Assembly: GCF_014489115.1 (NCBI RefSeq) | Contig: NZ_JACTAH010000002.1 | Coordinates: 620,001-684,000, forward strand | Length of the DNA stretch: 64,000 nucleotides | Source: Thauera sedimentorum | Lineage (GTDB): Bacteria; Pseudomonadota; Gammaproteobacteria; Burkholderiales; Rhodocyclaceae | Reading direction: 5' to 3' | Shown: in pieces, positions 11,769 to 22,540 of the stretch | Position numbering within the stretch: the first letter of the stretch is position 1 | How the letters are laid out: every line of letters starts with the position of its first letter | Position numbers and translations under genes: made by a program | The notes under the pieces: model-generated | The model's database searches: none | Told to the model about the DNA's origin: nothing | The model's input: the letters and a program-made list of their open reading frames with translations, nothing else

Positions 11769-11892
11769 GTTGTCGTTCCTGGTTTCGTCCGACCGTTCCG
11801 GCCGCGCCCGCATCGAGGGGCCGCGCCGGGGCAAACGGCGATTATCCCGCGTTTTGCGCCCCGACGCTCGGCCGCGACCGATGCGCTGACTC

Positions 11893-11965
11893 GTAGGAGC
11901 GGCCTTGGCCGCGATTGCGGCCCACCGGCGAACCACCGCCGCATCGCGGCCAAGGCCGCTCCTAC
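11893..11965. repeat. REPIN-like paired REP element, copy 1
   Basis: Two perfectly inverse-complementary 23-nt arms (11893-11915 and 11943-11965). The left arm begins GTAGGAGCGGCCTTGGCCGC and the loop is about 27 nt. It lies in the gap between trkH and hemE, both on the - strand. The same arm recurs at 33.09 and 41.10 kb, and a variant at 29.00 kb. The form matches REP doublets (REPINs) mobilised by RAYT transposases. Confidence 0.88.
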
Positions 11966-11991
11966 GGGGGAACTCAGGCCCACTGGCGCGT

Positions 11992-13449
11992 TCAGCGGCG
12001 CCAGAACGAAGGGGTGAGCACCACCAGCAGGGTGAAGATCTCCAGGCGGCCGAGGATCATGGTGAAGCACAGCACCCAGCTCTGGAAGGTATCCATGCCG
12101 GCATAGTTGGAGGCCGGGCCGACCGCGCCCAGGCCCGGGCCGGTGTTGTTGATGCAGGCCACCACTGCGGAGAAGGCGGTGACGATGTCCAGCCCGGTGG
12201 CCGACAGCACCAGGGTGAGCGAAACGATGGACACCATGTACATGAAGGAGAAGCCCAGCACCGCGTGCAGGATGCCCTCGGAAACCGGCTGGTTGCCGAG
12301 GCGCACCGGACGGACCGCGTGCGGGTGCAGCGAGCGGATGATCTCGCGGAACACCTGCTTGTAGAGGATCATCGCGCGCATCATCTTGATGCCGCCACCG
12401 GTGGAGCCGGAACAGGCGATGAAGCTGCCGAGGAAGAGCACCCACAACTGCGCGAACATCGGCCACAGGGTGTAGTCGTAGGTCGCCAGGCCGAGCGAGG
12501 TGGCGATGGACACCACGTGGAAGGACACGTAGCGCACGGTCGCCGGCAGGTCGGCGTGGGCGTGGTTCTGCATGAGGTAGGCAGAGAGGCCGATCACGCT
12601 GATGACCAGCACGCCGAAGAAGAAGGGAATCTCCGGGTCGCGCAGATAGGGCATGGCGCTGCGGCGGACCAGCGCCAGGTAGTGGGTGGCGTAGTTGAGC
12701 CCGGCCAGCAGGGCGAAGACGATGATGACGATCTCGACGTTCACGTTGGCGAAGTGGCCGATGGACGCGTCCTTGCTGGAAAAGCCGCCCAGCCCGGCGA
12801 CGGTGAAGGCGTGGATGAGGGCGTCCCAGCCGTCCATGCCCACGTACCACAGGCTCAGCCCGCAGGCCACGGTGAGCAGGATGTAGGACACCCACAGGCC
12901 CTTGGCGGTCTCGGTGATGCGCGGGGTGAGACTGCTCTCCTTCATCGGCGTGGGCACTTCCGCCTTGAACATCTGCCGCCCGCCGATGCCCAGCAGCGGC
13001 AGGATGGCAACCACCAGCACGATCACCCCCATGCCGCCTATCCAGTGCATGAAGGTACGCCACAGGTTGATGGAGATCGGCAGGTCGTCCAGGCCGCTGA
13101 GCACCGTGGCACCGGTGGCGGTGAGCCCGGACACCGCCTCGAAGTAGGCGTGGGTGAAGGACAGCTCCGGCAGGTAGGCCAGCAGCGGCAGCGCGCCGAA
13201 CACCGGCAGCACCACCCAGGCTGCGGCGACCAGGAAGAAGCCGTCGTGCACCCGCAGGTCGCGGCTGCGGCTGCGGGTGAACATCCACAGCAGCGCGCCG
13301 GTGGCGATGGTCAGCAGCAGGGCCTGGTCGTAGGCCAGGGTGGCACCGTCGTCCAGCCAGGCGGAGACGCCGAGCGGAAAGCCCATCAGCAGGCCGAAGA
13401 TCATGATGATCAGGCCCAGGGCGTTGAGGGCGGGATGGTAGGCGCGCAT
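11992..13449 (-). CDS. trkH: Trk potassium uptake system membrane subunit TrkH
   Basis: 485 aa from the ATG at 13449. The much longer frame to 14733 is a shadow of trkA. This is a polytopic inner-membrane K+ channel subunit with the four pore-loop repeats of the Trk/Ktr family, seen for example at [39 protein letters not shown] and [13 protein letters not shown]. The C-terminal FWRR is typical. It follows trkA by 23 nt, so the pair is almost certainly one transcript, and TrkA is its cytoplasmic regulator. Confidence 0.95.
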   Translation of the reverse strand: MRAYHPALNALGLIIMIFGLLMGFPLGVSAWLDDGATLAYDQALLLTIATGALLWMFTRSRSRDLRVHDGFFLVAAAWVVLPVFGALPLLAYLPELSFTHAYFEAVSGLTATGATVLSGLDDLPISINLWRTFMHWIGGMGVIVLVVAILPLLGIGGRQMFKAEVPTPMKESSLTPRITETAKGLWVSYILLTVACGLSLWYVGMDGWDALIHAFTVAGLGGFSSKDASIGHFANVNVEIVIIVFALLAGLNYATHYLALVRRSAMPYLRDPEIPFFFGVLVISVIGLSAYLMQNHAHADLPATVRYVSFHVVSIATSLGLATYDYTLWPMFAQLWVLFLGSFIACSGSTGGGIKMMRAMILYKQVFREIIRSLHPHAVRPVRLGNQPVSEGILHAVLGFSFMYMVSIVSLTLVLSATGLDIVTAFSAVVACINNTGPGLGAVGPASNYAGMDTFQSWVLCFTMILGRLEIFTLLVVLTPSFWRR

Positions 13450-13472
13450 CGCGGACTGTGGAGGCTGGATGC

Positions 13473-14876
13473 TTACAGGAAGGTAAAGCCGACCTGGAAC
13501 AGCTTCTCGACCTTGCGCACCAGCTTCTTGTGGGTGCAGAACACGATCACGTGATCCTCCGGCTCGATCACCGTGTCGTGGTGCGGAATGATCACCATGC
13601 GGCGCAGCACCTTGCCGTCGATGCGCTTCTCGTCGCGCACGATGGCACCGATGCTCGCGCCCTTGGGCAGGGGGATCTCCTCGATCTGGCGGCCCACCAC
13701 CTTGGAGTCCTTGGGCGTGCCGTGGGCGATGATCTCCAGCGCCTCGGCCGCGCCACGGCGCAGGCTGTGCACCGCCACCACGTCGCCGCGCCGCACGTGG
13801 GCGAGCAGCGAGCCGATGGAGGTATGCGCCGGCGAGATGGCGATGTCGATCGGCCCGCCCTGCACCAGGTCCACGTAGCTCTTGCGGTTGATCAGCGCCA
13901 GCGTGCGCCGCGCGCCCATGCGCTTGGCGAGCGAGGCGGCCATGATGTTGTCCTCCTCGTCGTTGGTGAGCGCGACGAAGAGGTCCATCTCGTCGATGCC
14001 CTCGTTCTCCAGCAGCTTCTCGTCGGTGGCATCGCCGCGCAGCACCAGCGCGCTGGACAGCTGGGTGGCGAGAGCCTCGGCGCGGCGCTTGTCCACCTCG
14101 AGGATCTTCACGTGGTAGTCGGACTCGATGCTGCGTGCCAGGCGGTAGCCGATGTTGCCGCCGCCGGCGATCATCACCCTGCGCATCGGCTTGTCGGTAC
14201 GGCGCAGTTCGCGCATCACCTGGCGGATGTGCACCGTGGCCGCCAGGCAGAACACCTCGTCGCCGGGCACGATGACCGTGTCGCCCTCGGGGATGATCGG
14301 TTCGCCGTTGCGGTAGATGGCGGCAATGCGCACCTCGACGTTGGGCAGGTGGAAGCGCAGGTTCTTCAGCGGGTGGCCGACCAGCGGCCCGCCCTCGAAG
14401 GCCTTCACGCCGATCAGGCTGACCACGCCTTCGGCGAAGTCGAGCACCTGCAGCGCCTCGGGAAAGGCGATCAGGCGCTTGATGTAGTCGGTGACGATCT
14501 GCTCCGGGCAGATGGAGAAATCGACCGCGAAGTTGTTGTTGTCGAGCAGCTCCGGGTAGTCGACGAAGTCGGTCGAACGCAGCCGGGCGATGCGGGTGGG
14601 CAGGTTGAAGATCGCCTTGGCGATGCGACAGGCGCACAGGTTGGTCTGGTCGGACTGGGTGACCGCGATCAGCAGGTCGGCGTCGTCCGCGCCCGCCTCG
14701 CGCAGTACCGAGGGCGATGCGGCGTTGCCGCACACGGTGCGCACTTCCAGCCGGTCACGCAGCGCGGCAAGGTAGTCCGCGCTGGTGTCGACCAGGGTGA
14801 TGTCGTTGGCTTCGGAGACGAGGTTCTCGGCAACCGAGGCGCCGACCTGGCCGGCACCGAGGATGATGATCTTCAC
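13473..14876 (-). CDS. trkA: Trk potassium uptake regulator TrkA
   Basis: 467 aa. It has two RCK (KTN-NAD + TrkA-C) units in tandem: the first begins MKIIILGAGQVGASVAENL, a Rossmann NAD-binding start; the second has VMIAGGGNIGYRLARSIE near residue 233. This duplicated form is the usual proteobacterial TrkA. It gates TrkH on the cytoplasmic side in response to nucleotides. It stands downstream of ntrYX, a neighbourhood common in betaproteobacteria and their relatives. Confidence 0.96.
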   Translation of the reverse strand: MKIIILGAGQVGASVAENLVSEANDITLVDTSADYLAALRDRLEVRTVCGNAASPSVLREAGADDADLLIAVTQSDQTNLCACRIAKAIFNLPTRIARLRSTDFVDYPELLDNNNFAVDFSICPEQIVTDYIKRLIAFPEALQVLDFAEGVVSLIGVKAFEGGPLVGHPLKNLRFHLPNVEVRIAAIYRNGEPIIPEGDTVIVPGDEVFCLAATVHIRQVMRELRRTDKPMRRVMIAGGGNIGYRLARSIESDYHVKILEVDKRRAEALATQLSSALVLRGDATDEKLLENEGIDEMDLFVALTNDEEDNIMAASLAKRMGARRTLALINRKSYVDLVQGGPIDIAISPAHTSIGSLLAHVRRGDVVAVHSLRRGAAEALEIIAHGTPKDSKVVGRQIEEIPLPKGASIGAIVRDEKRIDGKVLRRMVIIPHHDTVIEPEDHVIVFCTHKKLVRKVEKLFQVGFTFL

Positions 14877-14970
14877 AACGTAGGCCCGTCAGGGTGCGAG
14901 TCCGCCGATTCTACGCCGGGGTTTTGCTTTGTTGAAACACTTTGTTGCGGCGCAAAAAAGCGCGTCACCC

Positions 14971-16218
14971 TCACGCCTCTTCGCTGCGCCGGCCGGCCTG
15001 CAGGCCGAGCTGCTTGAGCTTGCGGTACAGGTGGGTGCGCTCCAGGCCGCTCTTTTCGGCCAGGCGGGTCATGTTGCCCCCCTCCAGGCGCAGGTGATGC
15101 TCGAAGTACATGCGCTCGAAGGCCTCGCGGGCCTCGCGCAGCGGCTGGTCGAGCGGCAGGGCGAAAGCGGCGGAATCGTTCGGCTGGCCGATGATGCGAC
15201 GTACGTCGGCCAGCGCGATCTCCTCTTCCAGCGTACCGAGCGCAATCGATTTCACCGCGCCCCGCAGTTCCGCGTAGCCACCCGGCCATGGATGGGTGCG
15301 CAGCGCGTTGAGCGCACCGGTGGAAAAATGGTGGCGCGGCACCTCCCCGGCCTCGACCAGGTGCAGCAGGATCTGCGCGGCCAGCTCGGGCACGTCGTCG
15401 CGGATGTCGGCGAGCGACGGCGGCACCAGGCTGACCTCGAACAGGCGTGCGAGCAGGCCCTCGTCCCAGCCCAGGCGCTGCAGGCCCTCGGTGCTGTGGT
15501 CGGTCGCCACCACCATGCGCAGGTCGTAGCGATCGAGGCGCTCGAGGATGAAGGCGAGGTTCTTCTGTTGCGGCCGGGACAGGCGCGCCAGCTCACCGGC
15601 GAACACCACCCCGCCGTGCGCCGCCTGCAGCTGGGCGATGTCGATCGGGTTGTGGAGCTGGGACAGGTCGATCCAGTGCGCGTTGGCCGAGAACACGCTG
15701 CGCGCGGCCAGCTCCGCGATGCTGCCGGCGCCGACCTTGAGCAGCAGCACGCGCGAGTTCTCGCCGATCTGCTCGATGCGGCGGCGCAGTTCGCGCAGCG
15801 GCACCGAGCGGGTGAAGGCCGCCAGGGAGAGTGCCGCCGGCGTGCCCGGGGTGGCCGGGCGCTGCAGGCCGCGCTTGACCGCGGCGAGCAGCTTCTGCAG
15901 GGCGATCGGCTTCTCAAGGTAGTCGATGGCGCCGATGCGGGTGGCTTCCACCGCGGTGTCTATGGTGCCGTGGCCGGACATCATCACCACCGGCATGCTG
16001 AGCTGGCCGTTGGCGGCCCATTCCTTGAGCAGGGTGATGCCATCGGTATCGGGCATCCAGATGTCGAGCAGCACCAGGTCCGGACGCGCGGCGTTGCGCG
16101 CGGCACGCGCCGCGGCGGCGTTGGCGGCCAGCACCACGTCATGTCCTTCGTCGCTCAGGATCTCCGAGAGCAGCTCGCGGATGCCCATCTCATCGTCAAC
16201 AATCAGTATGTTCGCCAT
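14971..16218 (-). CDS. ntrX: NtrX-type response regulator with degenerate AAA+ domain
   Basis: 415 aa. The receiver domain is intact: Asp8/Asp9, phospho-acceptor Asp52 in LVLLDIWMPDTDG, and Lys103 in YLEKP. The middle (about 130-330) is where NtrC-family proteins carry the sigma54 AAA+ ATPase, yet no Walker A (GESGTGKE type) and no GAFTGA loop are visible; remnants such as HPWPGGYAELRGAVKSIAL resemble the HPWPGNVREL box. The C-terminus is a Fis-type helix-turn-helix (LAEKSGLERTHLYRKLKQLG). It is 12 nt after ntrY. It probably acts as a DNA-binding regulator without sigma54 activation. Confidence 0.88.
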   Translation of the reverse strand: MANILIVDDEMGIRELLSEILSDEGHDVVLAANAAAARAARNAARPDLVLLDIWMPDTDGITLLKEWAANGQLSMPVVMMSGHGTIDTAVEATRIGAIDYLEKPIALQKLLAAVKRGLQRPATPGTPAALSLAAFTRSVPLRELRRRIEQIGENSRVLLLKVGAGSIAELAARSVFSANAHWIDLSQLHNPIDIAQLQAAHGGVVFAGELARLSRPQQKNLAFILERLDRYDLRMVVATDHSTEGLQRLGWDEGLLARLFEVSLVPPSLADIRDDVPELAAQILLHLVEAGEVPRHHFSTGALNALRTHPWPGGYAELRGAVKSIALGTLEEEIALADVRRIIGQPNDSAAFALPLDQPLREAREAFERMYFEHHLRLEGGNMTRLAEKSGLERTHLYRKLKQLGLQAGRRSEEA

Positions 16219-16230
16219 GGTTCCGTCGTA

Positions 16231-18338
<2,108 letters not shown>

Positions 18339-18342
<4 letters not shown>

Positions 18343-18938
18343 CGGGACAGCGGCATTCCTGCTAGAAACGTCCAGTTCATCCACTCGGTGGACAGGTTCC
18401 AGTCGCGGCTGCCGATGGCCGTGACCTGGAAGGGCTTGGGCAGCTGGGCGGTGTCGAGGCGGAAGCGCAGCGACGCCTCGTAGGACTCGCCATCGGCGAG
18501 CGCGGAGCGCTCCGCCACCTGCCAGTTGCGCACGCGCTGCATGGTGCGCACCGCGCCGTCCAGGGTGTCGAAGCTCTGGTGGAAGCTGCCCAGCGACAGA
18601 CGATAGCTGCGGGTGATCGCGTGGTAGGAGATGCGGTAGTTGAGACGGCGCTCGATCACCACCTCGTCGAACCAGTACCAGCGGGGGCGCTCGACCAGGA
18701 ACTCGGTGACGAAGTAGAGCGATACGCCGCGATTGACCGCGTCGGTGAGCCGGGGGTTGAGGGCGAAGTCGATGTCGGCATTGACCACATAGCCCTCTTC
18801 CCGCAGCGTGATGTCGGCCTGGCGCAGCAAGGCGTGGTCGGCCAGCAGCACCGCCGGCAACCAAAGCAGGACAAGGAGCAGGCGCCTGATCAAGCGCTCA
18901 GGCCTGCTTGCGCAACAGGGCGTAGTAGAAACCGTCAT
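18339..18938 (-). CDS. DUF4390 protein, exported
   Basis: Up to 199 aa; function unknown. DUF4390 genes typically lie between rsmB and ntrY, exactly as here. A hydrophobic signal-like stretch (LIRRLLLVLLWLPAVLLADHA) indicates export. Start is uncertain: the ATG at 18938 gives a 41-nt overlap with rsmB and a longer N-region, while a TTG at 18893 sits just after the rsmB stop and leaves a compact signal peptide (184 aa). Its stop overlaps the ntrY ATG by 4 nt, so it is co-translated with the kinase and may be linked to its periplasmic sensing. Confidence 0.85.
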
Positions 18939-20274
18939 GCTCGGCGGTGGGCAGCAGCTGTTGCTCCAGCCGACCGTCGAGCGGCAGGCGGAGGGCGTCG
19001 GCGTGGCGGGTGCAGAAGCGCGCGATCTGGCCGCGATTCTCCTCGTCGAACACCGAACAGGTCACGTAGAGCATTGTGCCACCGGGCGCCAGGGTATGCC
19101 AAAGCGCATCGAGGATCTCGGCCTGCTGGGCGGCGAAGCGCGGGATGTCCTCGCGGCGGCGCAGCCACTTGATGTCCGGATGGCGGCGGGCGACGCCCGA
19201 GGCCGAGCACGGCACGTCGGCGAGTATGCGGTCGAAGGGGCGACCGTCCCACCAGCCGGCGGTGCGGCGGGCATCACCCACCCTGATCTCGCCGCGCAGG
19301 CCCAGGCGCTCGAAGTTCTCCTCGATGCGGCGCGCCCGGCGCGGATCGAGCTCCAGCGCGGTCAGGGCAACGTCCGCCAGCTCGAGAATCTGCGCTGCCT
19401 TGCCGCCCGGGGCGGCACAGGCGTCGAGCACCCGTTCGCCCGCCTGTGCACCGAGCCAGCGCCCGGCCCACTGGGCGCCGGCATCCTGCACCGAGAAGCG
19501 CCCTTCGGCGAAACCCGGCAGCTGGGCCACCGCGCGCGGGCGCGCCAGCAGCAGCGCACCATTGTCGAGCGCACGCGCGTCGATGCCGGCTGCGGCGAAC
19601 CCTTCCAGCACCTGGGTGGCGGTAGCGCGGCGCGGATTGACCCGCAAGGCCATCGGCGGATGCTGGTTACCTGCCTCGAGCGCCGACTCCCACTCCCCCG
19701 GCCAGCTCGCGCGCAGGCGGGCGATCCACCAGTCGGGATGGCGGTGGCGCGCCACCGGGTCGGCCTCGCGCCAGCGGGCGGCCTGGTCGGCCTGGCGGAC
19801 AAGGTTGCGCAGGACGCCGTTGACCACGCCGCGCAGCCCCGGTGCGGTGGCGGCCACCGCCTCGACCGCCTGATCGACGATGGTATGCGACTGCTCGGGC
19901 CGGCTTTCCAACCGGTGGATCGCCACCATGAGCAGGGCCTGGTAAGGGTCAGGCAGGGGCTTCTGCAGCAGACGCCCGAGTATCGGTTCGGCCCGCCCGT
20001 AGTCGCGCAGGGTGCCCCAGGCGAGATCGCGCACTGCGCCGCGGGTGCCGTCGGGCCATTGCGGGTGCGCACGCTGCAGCGCTTCCCAGGTGTCGGTGAG
20101 ATTGGCGCCGTCGCGCACGGCCTGCACCAGACCCGCAGCCTGCTGCAGCCCATAGGCCAGGCTGTCGGCCGGCAGTGGCGCGCGGCGCGCGGACGAGGAT
20201 GATGAATCTGGCCGGCGCCCGCCCCTGTCGGCGGGTCGGGCAGCACGGCGCTTGTTACCTGGGTTGGAGGTCAC
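18898..20274 (-). CDS. rsmB: 16S rRNA (cytosine-967-C5)-methyltransferase RsmB
   Basis: 458 aa. An N-terminal NusB-like RNA-binding domain (about 40-170) precedes a SAM methyltransferase domain with VLDACAAPGGKAAQIL (motif I), ADVPCSASGVARRHPD carrying the release cysteine, and the catalytic cysteine in YVTCSVFDEEN. It methylates C967 of 16S rRNA. The first ~35 residues are low-complexity (Arg/Ser-rich) and may indicate that translation begins later. It heads the rsmB-DUF4390-ntrY-ntrX run. Confidence 0.94.
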   Translation of the reverse strand: MTSNPGNKRRAARPADRGGRRPDSSSSSARRAPLPADSLAYGLQQAAGLVQAVRDGANLTDTWEALQRAHPQWPDGTRGAVRDLAWGTLRDYGRAEPILGRLLQKPLPDPYQALLMVAIHRLESRPEQSHTIVDQAVEAVAATAPGLRGVVNGVLRNLVRQADQAARWREADPVARHRHPDWWIARLRASWPGEWESALEAGNQHPPMALRVNPRRATATQVLEGFAAAGIDARALDNGALLLARPRAVAQLPGFAEGRFSVQDAGAQWAGRWLGAQAGERVLDACAAPGGKAAQILELADVALTALELDPRRARRIEENFERLGLRGEIRVGDARRTAGWWDGRPFDRILADVPCSASGVARRHPDIKWLRRREDIPRFAAQQAEILDALWHTLAPGGTMLYVTCSVFDEENRGQIARFCTRHADALRLPLDGRLEQQLLPTAEHDGFYYALLRKQA

Positions 20275-20313
20275 GTCTGAGGCGGGCGGTGGGCGCGCCC
20301 GCCGCCCGGTGGA

Positions 20314-21198
20314 TCAGGCGAGCAGGCGGCGCAGATGGTTGGGCAGCGCGAACTGTGCGCAGTGGATGGCGCCATTGTAGTGCTGAAGGCGGCCGATCTG
20401 GCGGGCGGCGATGCGCCGCTCAACCTCGTCGGCGCTCAGCGCTTTCGGGTCCAGCGTGTCGGACGCGCAGGCCATGCCCCACAGGCTGCCGTACAGCGGA
20501 ATGTAGAGAAAATACGGCGACACGCGGGCGAAGCAGTCACGCAGACGGCCGACCAGCTCACGCACGCGCTCGGGCTGGAAGACCGGTGCGCCGATATGCA
20601 GCGTGATCGCCCCTCCTTCATTCAGCAGCGCCTTGCATTCGGCGAAGAACTGTCGCGAGTACAACTCCTCGGCAGGCCCGACCGGATCGGTGAGATCGAG
20701 CACGATCAGATCGAAGCGCTCACCGGCCGCAGGCGCCACCTCGCGCACGTAGCGCAAGCCGTCCTCGATACGGACTTCCAGGCGCGGATCGTCCAGCGAA
20801 CCGTGATGCACCGCCTGCAGATGCTGGCGCGCGATGTCGATCACCTTGGCGTCGAGTTCGACCAGGACCACACGGTCCATCCCCGGGTGCTTGAACAACT
20901 CCTCGGCGGAGCCGCCATCTCCGCCACCGATGATCAGCGCCGAGCGCGGGGCGGTGTGCGTGATCGCCGGAACGTGGATGAGGTTCTCGTGATAGTAGAA
21001 CTCGTCACGCTCGGAGGTCATGAAGCAGTCGTCCAGACGGAAGAGCTTGCCGAACTGGGGAGTGTCCCAGACCTCGTACTGCTGATAGGGCGAGGCACCC
21101 TCCTCCAGCAGCGTGCCCCGCCGGTAGAAGAAGCCGGCGTCGTCGTTGAGCCACTCGAGCAGCAAGTCCTCGGCCGCCGGATGATTCTGCCCGCTCAT
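20314..21198 (-). CDS. speE: Polyamine aminopropyltransferase (spermidine synthase)
   Basis: 294 aa. It transfers an aminopropyl group from decarboxylated SAM to putrescine. Diagnostic segments are YQQYEVWDTPQFGKLFRLD, the SAM-binding ALIIGGGDGGSAEELFKH, VVLVELDAKVID, and DLIVLDLTDPVGPAEELYS with the catalytic Asp. It starts 3 nt after the speD stop, so the two form a complete spermidine operon with the decarboxylase first. Confidence 0.95.
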   Translation of the reverse strand: MSGQNHPAAEDLLLEWLNDDAGFFYRRGTLLEEGASPYQQYEVWDTPQFGKLFRLDDCFMTSERDEFYYHENLIHVPAITHTAPRSALIIGGGDGGSAEELFKHPGMDRVVLVELDAKVIDIARQHLQAVHHGSLDDPRLEVRIEDGLRYVREVAPAAGERFDLIVLDLTDPVGPAEELYSRQFFAECKALLNEGGAITLHIGAPVFQPERVRELVGRLRDCFARVSPYFLYIPLYGSLWGMACASDTLDPKALSADEVERRIAARQIGRLQHYNGAIHCAQFALPNHLRRLLA

Positions 21199-21201
21199 GC
21201 C

Positions 21202-21588
21202 TCAGACCTCGGCGCCAATCTTTCCGCGCACCACGTCATGGCACACCGAATCGCGCGGCTTGAGGGTACGGATGACGTGTTCGAAGACTTCGCGCGCCCG
21301 CCCGCTGTTATCACGCGAGAAGTTGCACACGTACACGTCCAGGGTCACGTCACCGCTTTCCGGCCAGGTATGGATGGCCAAATGGGATTCGGCGAGGACC
21401 ACCGTACCGGTCACACCGGCGTGCTGTCCGTCATCGTGCAGGAACTGGTAGAAGTAGGCACCCAGCGGGGTGAGGCCGGCGTCGCGGCAGCCTTCGACGC
21501 AGAGTGTTTCGAGTACCGCCCGATCCGTTAGCAGGTCGGGCGGACATTGACAGCGGTACAGGTCCGCGATCAGGTGGAGTCCGTTCAT
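21202..21588 (-). CDS. speD: S-adenosylmethionine decarboxylase proenzyme SpeD
   Basis: 128 aa from the ATG at 21588; this is the short class 1B type. Self-cleavage before Ser68 in LAESHLAIHTWPE makes the pyruvoyl group needed to decarboxylate SAM. The downstream segment DVYVCNFSRDN is conserved. It supplies the aminopropyl donor for speE, 3 nt downstream. A parS-like site lies about 110 bp upstream of its start. Confidence 0.94.
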   Translation of the reverse strand: MNGLHLIADLYRCQCPPDLLTDRAVLETLCVEGCRDAGLTPLGAYFYQFLHDDGQHAGVTGTVVLAESHLAIHTWPESGDVTLDVYVCNFSRDNSGRAREVFEHVIRTLKPRDSVCHDVVRGKIGAEV

Positions 21589-21697
21589 GGTGCGCTTCGA
21601 TCCAGCTTCGGCAAAGCAGGCGATTTTACCACGTAAGCAAAACTCAATATTCCTGCAAATGCATTCGCCAACGCACCGACCTGCCCGGCGTGGGGAC

Positions 21698-21713
21698 GGT
21701 TTCACGTGAAACT
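21698..21713. promoter_or_regulatory. parS centromere site (ParB-binding), copy 1
   Basis: GGTTTCACGTGAAACT, a palindrome matching the chromosomal parS consensus TGTTTCACGTGAAACA at 14 of 16 positions, with the whole 14-nt core exact. It lies between speD and the TSUP gene, 4.7 kb from dnaA, where parS sites normally cluster. Confidence 0.85.
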
Positions 21714-21726
21714 GCCCCCACCTTGC

Positions 21727-22503
21727 CTACCACCCGCTGACGATCAGGTCGTAGGCCAACTTGGCGATCAGCGTACTGACCACGAAGAGGAACATCCCCC
21801 GCACGAACGTCGTTCCGTGGCGCAGGGCCATGCGCGACCCCGTCATCGCGCCTGCGAGATTGCACGCCGCCATCAACAGACCCAGCTTCCACATCACTTC
21901 CACGTTGGCAGAAAAATAACCGATGGCGGCGAGGTTGGTGGCAACGTTGAGGATCTTTGCGGTCACCGAGGCGCGCAGGAAATCCATCCCCAGGAAATGG
22001 ATCAGCAGGAAGATGAAGAAGCTCCCGGTGCCCGGACCGAAGAAGCCATCGTAGAAACCGATGGTGAGCCCGATCGCACCGGCCACGAGAGCCGCTCGGC
22101 CCGGCGCGACGTGCTCGCGGGAATGCAGGCCCAGGTCCTTTTTGATGAAGGTGTACACCGCGACCCCTACCAGCAGGACGAGGATGAGCGGACGCAGAAG
22201 CGTAGGCGGGAGGAATGCCACCGCCTTGGCGCCGTACCAAGACCCGACCAGAGCGGCGAGCGCTCCGGGGCCAGCTACCGCCCATGGGATGCGTACCCGG
22301 CGACTGTACTGGACGGCAGCACTAGTGGTGCCGACGATACTCGCTACCTTGTTGGTGGCGAACAGGCTCGCCGGTGCGGTCTGCGGAAACGCCGCAAACA
22401 AGGCGGGAATCTGGATCAAGCCGCCGCCACCGACCACCGCATCGACGAATCCGGCAAAGAAGGCCGCCAGTCCCAGCGCGAGCGCGATGAACTCGAAATC
22501 CAT
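21727..22503 (-). CDS. TSUP (TauE/SafE, DUF81) family membrane permease
   Basis: 258 aa with about eight hydrophobic spans. The duplicated TSUP motif is visible: GFVDAVVGGGGLIQIPAL at the N-terminus and TIGFYDGFFGPGTGSFF around residue 150. It resembles the YfcA branch of E. coli. Members export or import sulfite, sulfonates, sulfoacetate or related anions; the substrate here cannot be told. It is flanked on both sides by parS-like sites. Confidence 0.9.
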   Translation of the reverse strand: MDFEFIALALGLAAFFAGFVDAVVGGGGLIQIPALFAAFPQTAPASLFATNKVASIVGTTSAAVQYSRRVRIPWAVAGPGALAALVGSWYGAKAVAFLPPTLLRPLILVLLVGVAVYTFIKKDLGLHSREHVAPGRAALVAGAIGLTIGFYDGFFGPGTGSFFIFLLIHFLGMDFLRASVTAKILNVATNLAAIGYFSANVEVMWKLGLLMAACNLAGAMTGSRMALRHGTTFVRGMFLFVVSTLIAKLAYDLIVSGW

Positions 22504-22510
22504 TCAGTTT

Positions 22511-22526
22511 TGTTTCACGTGAAACC
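22511..22526. promoter_or_regulatory. parS centromere site (ParB-binding), copy 2
   Basis: TGTTTCACGTGAAACC matches the parS consensus at 15 of 16 positions. It sits between mnmE and the TSUP start, 0.8 kb from copy 1. Two sites so close to dnaA support a ParABS nucleation point; parA and parB themselves are not in this window. Confidence 0.9.
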
Positions 22527-22540
22527 GCGCGCCGCGGACT

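Noticed and set aside
11769..11936. N-terminal extension of hemE
   Set aside because: Arg-rich and overlaps the REPIN-like arm; the GTG at 11768 gives the family-standard start.
13450..14733. Extension of trkH into trkA as a fusion
   Set aside because: The extra residues are antisense-frame noise; trkA occupies the same DNA in another frame and both have canonical starts.
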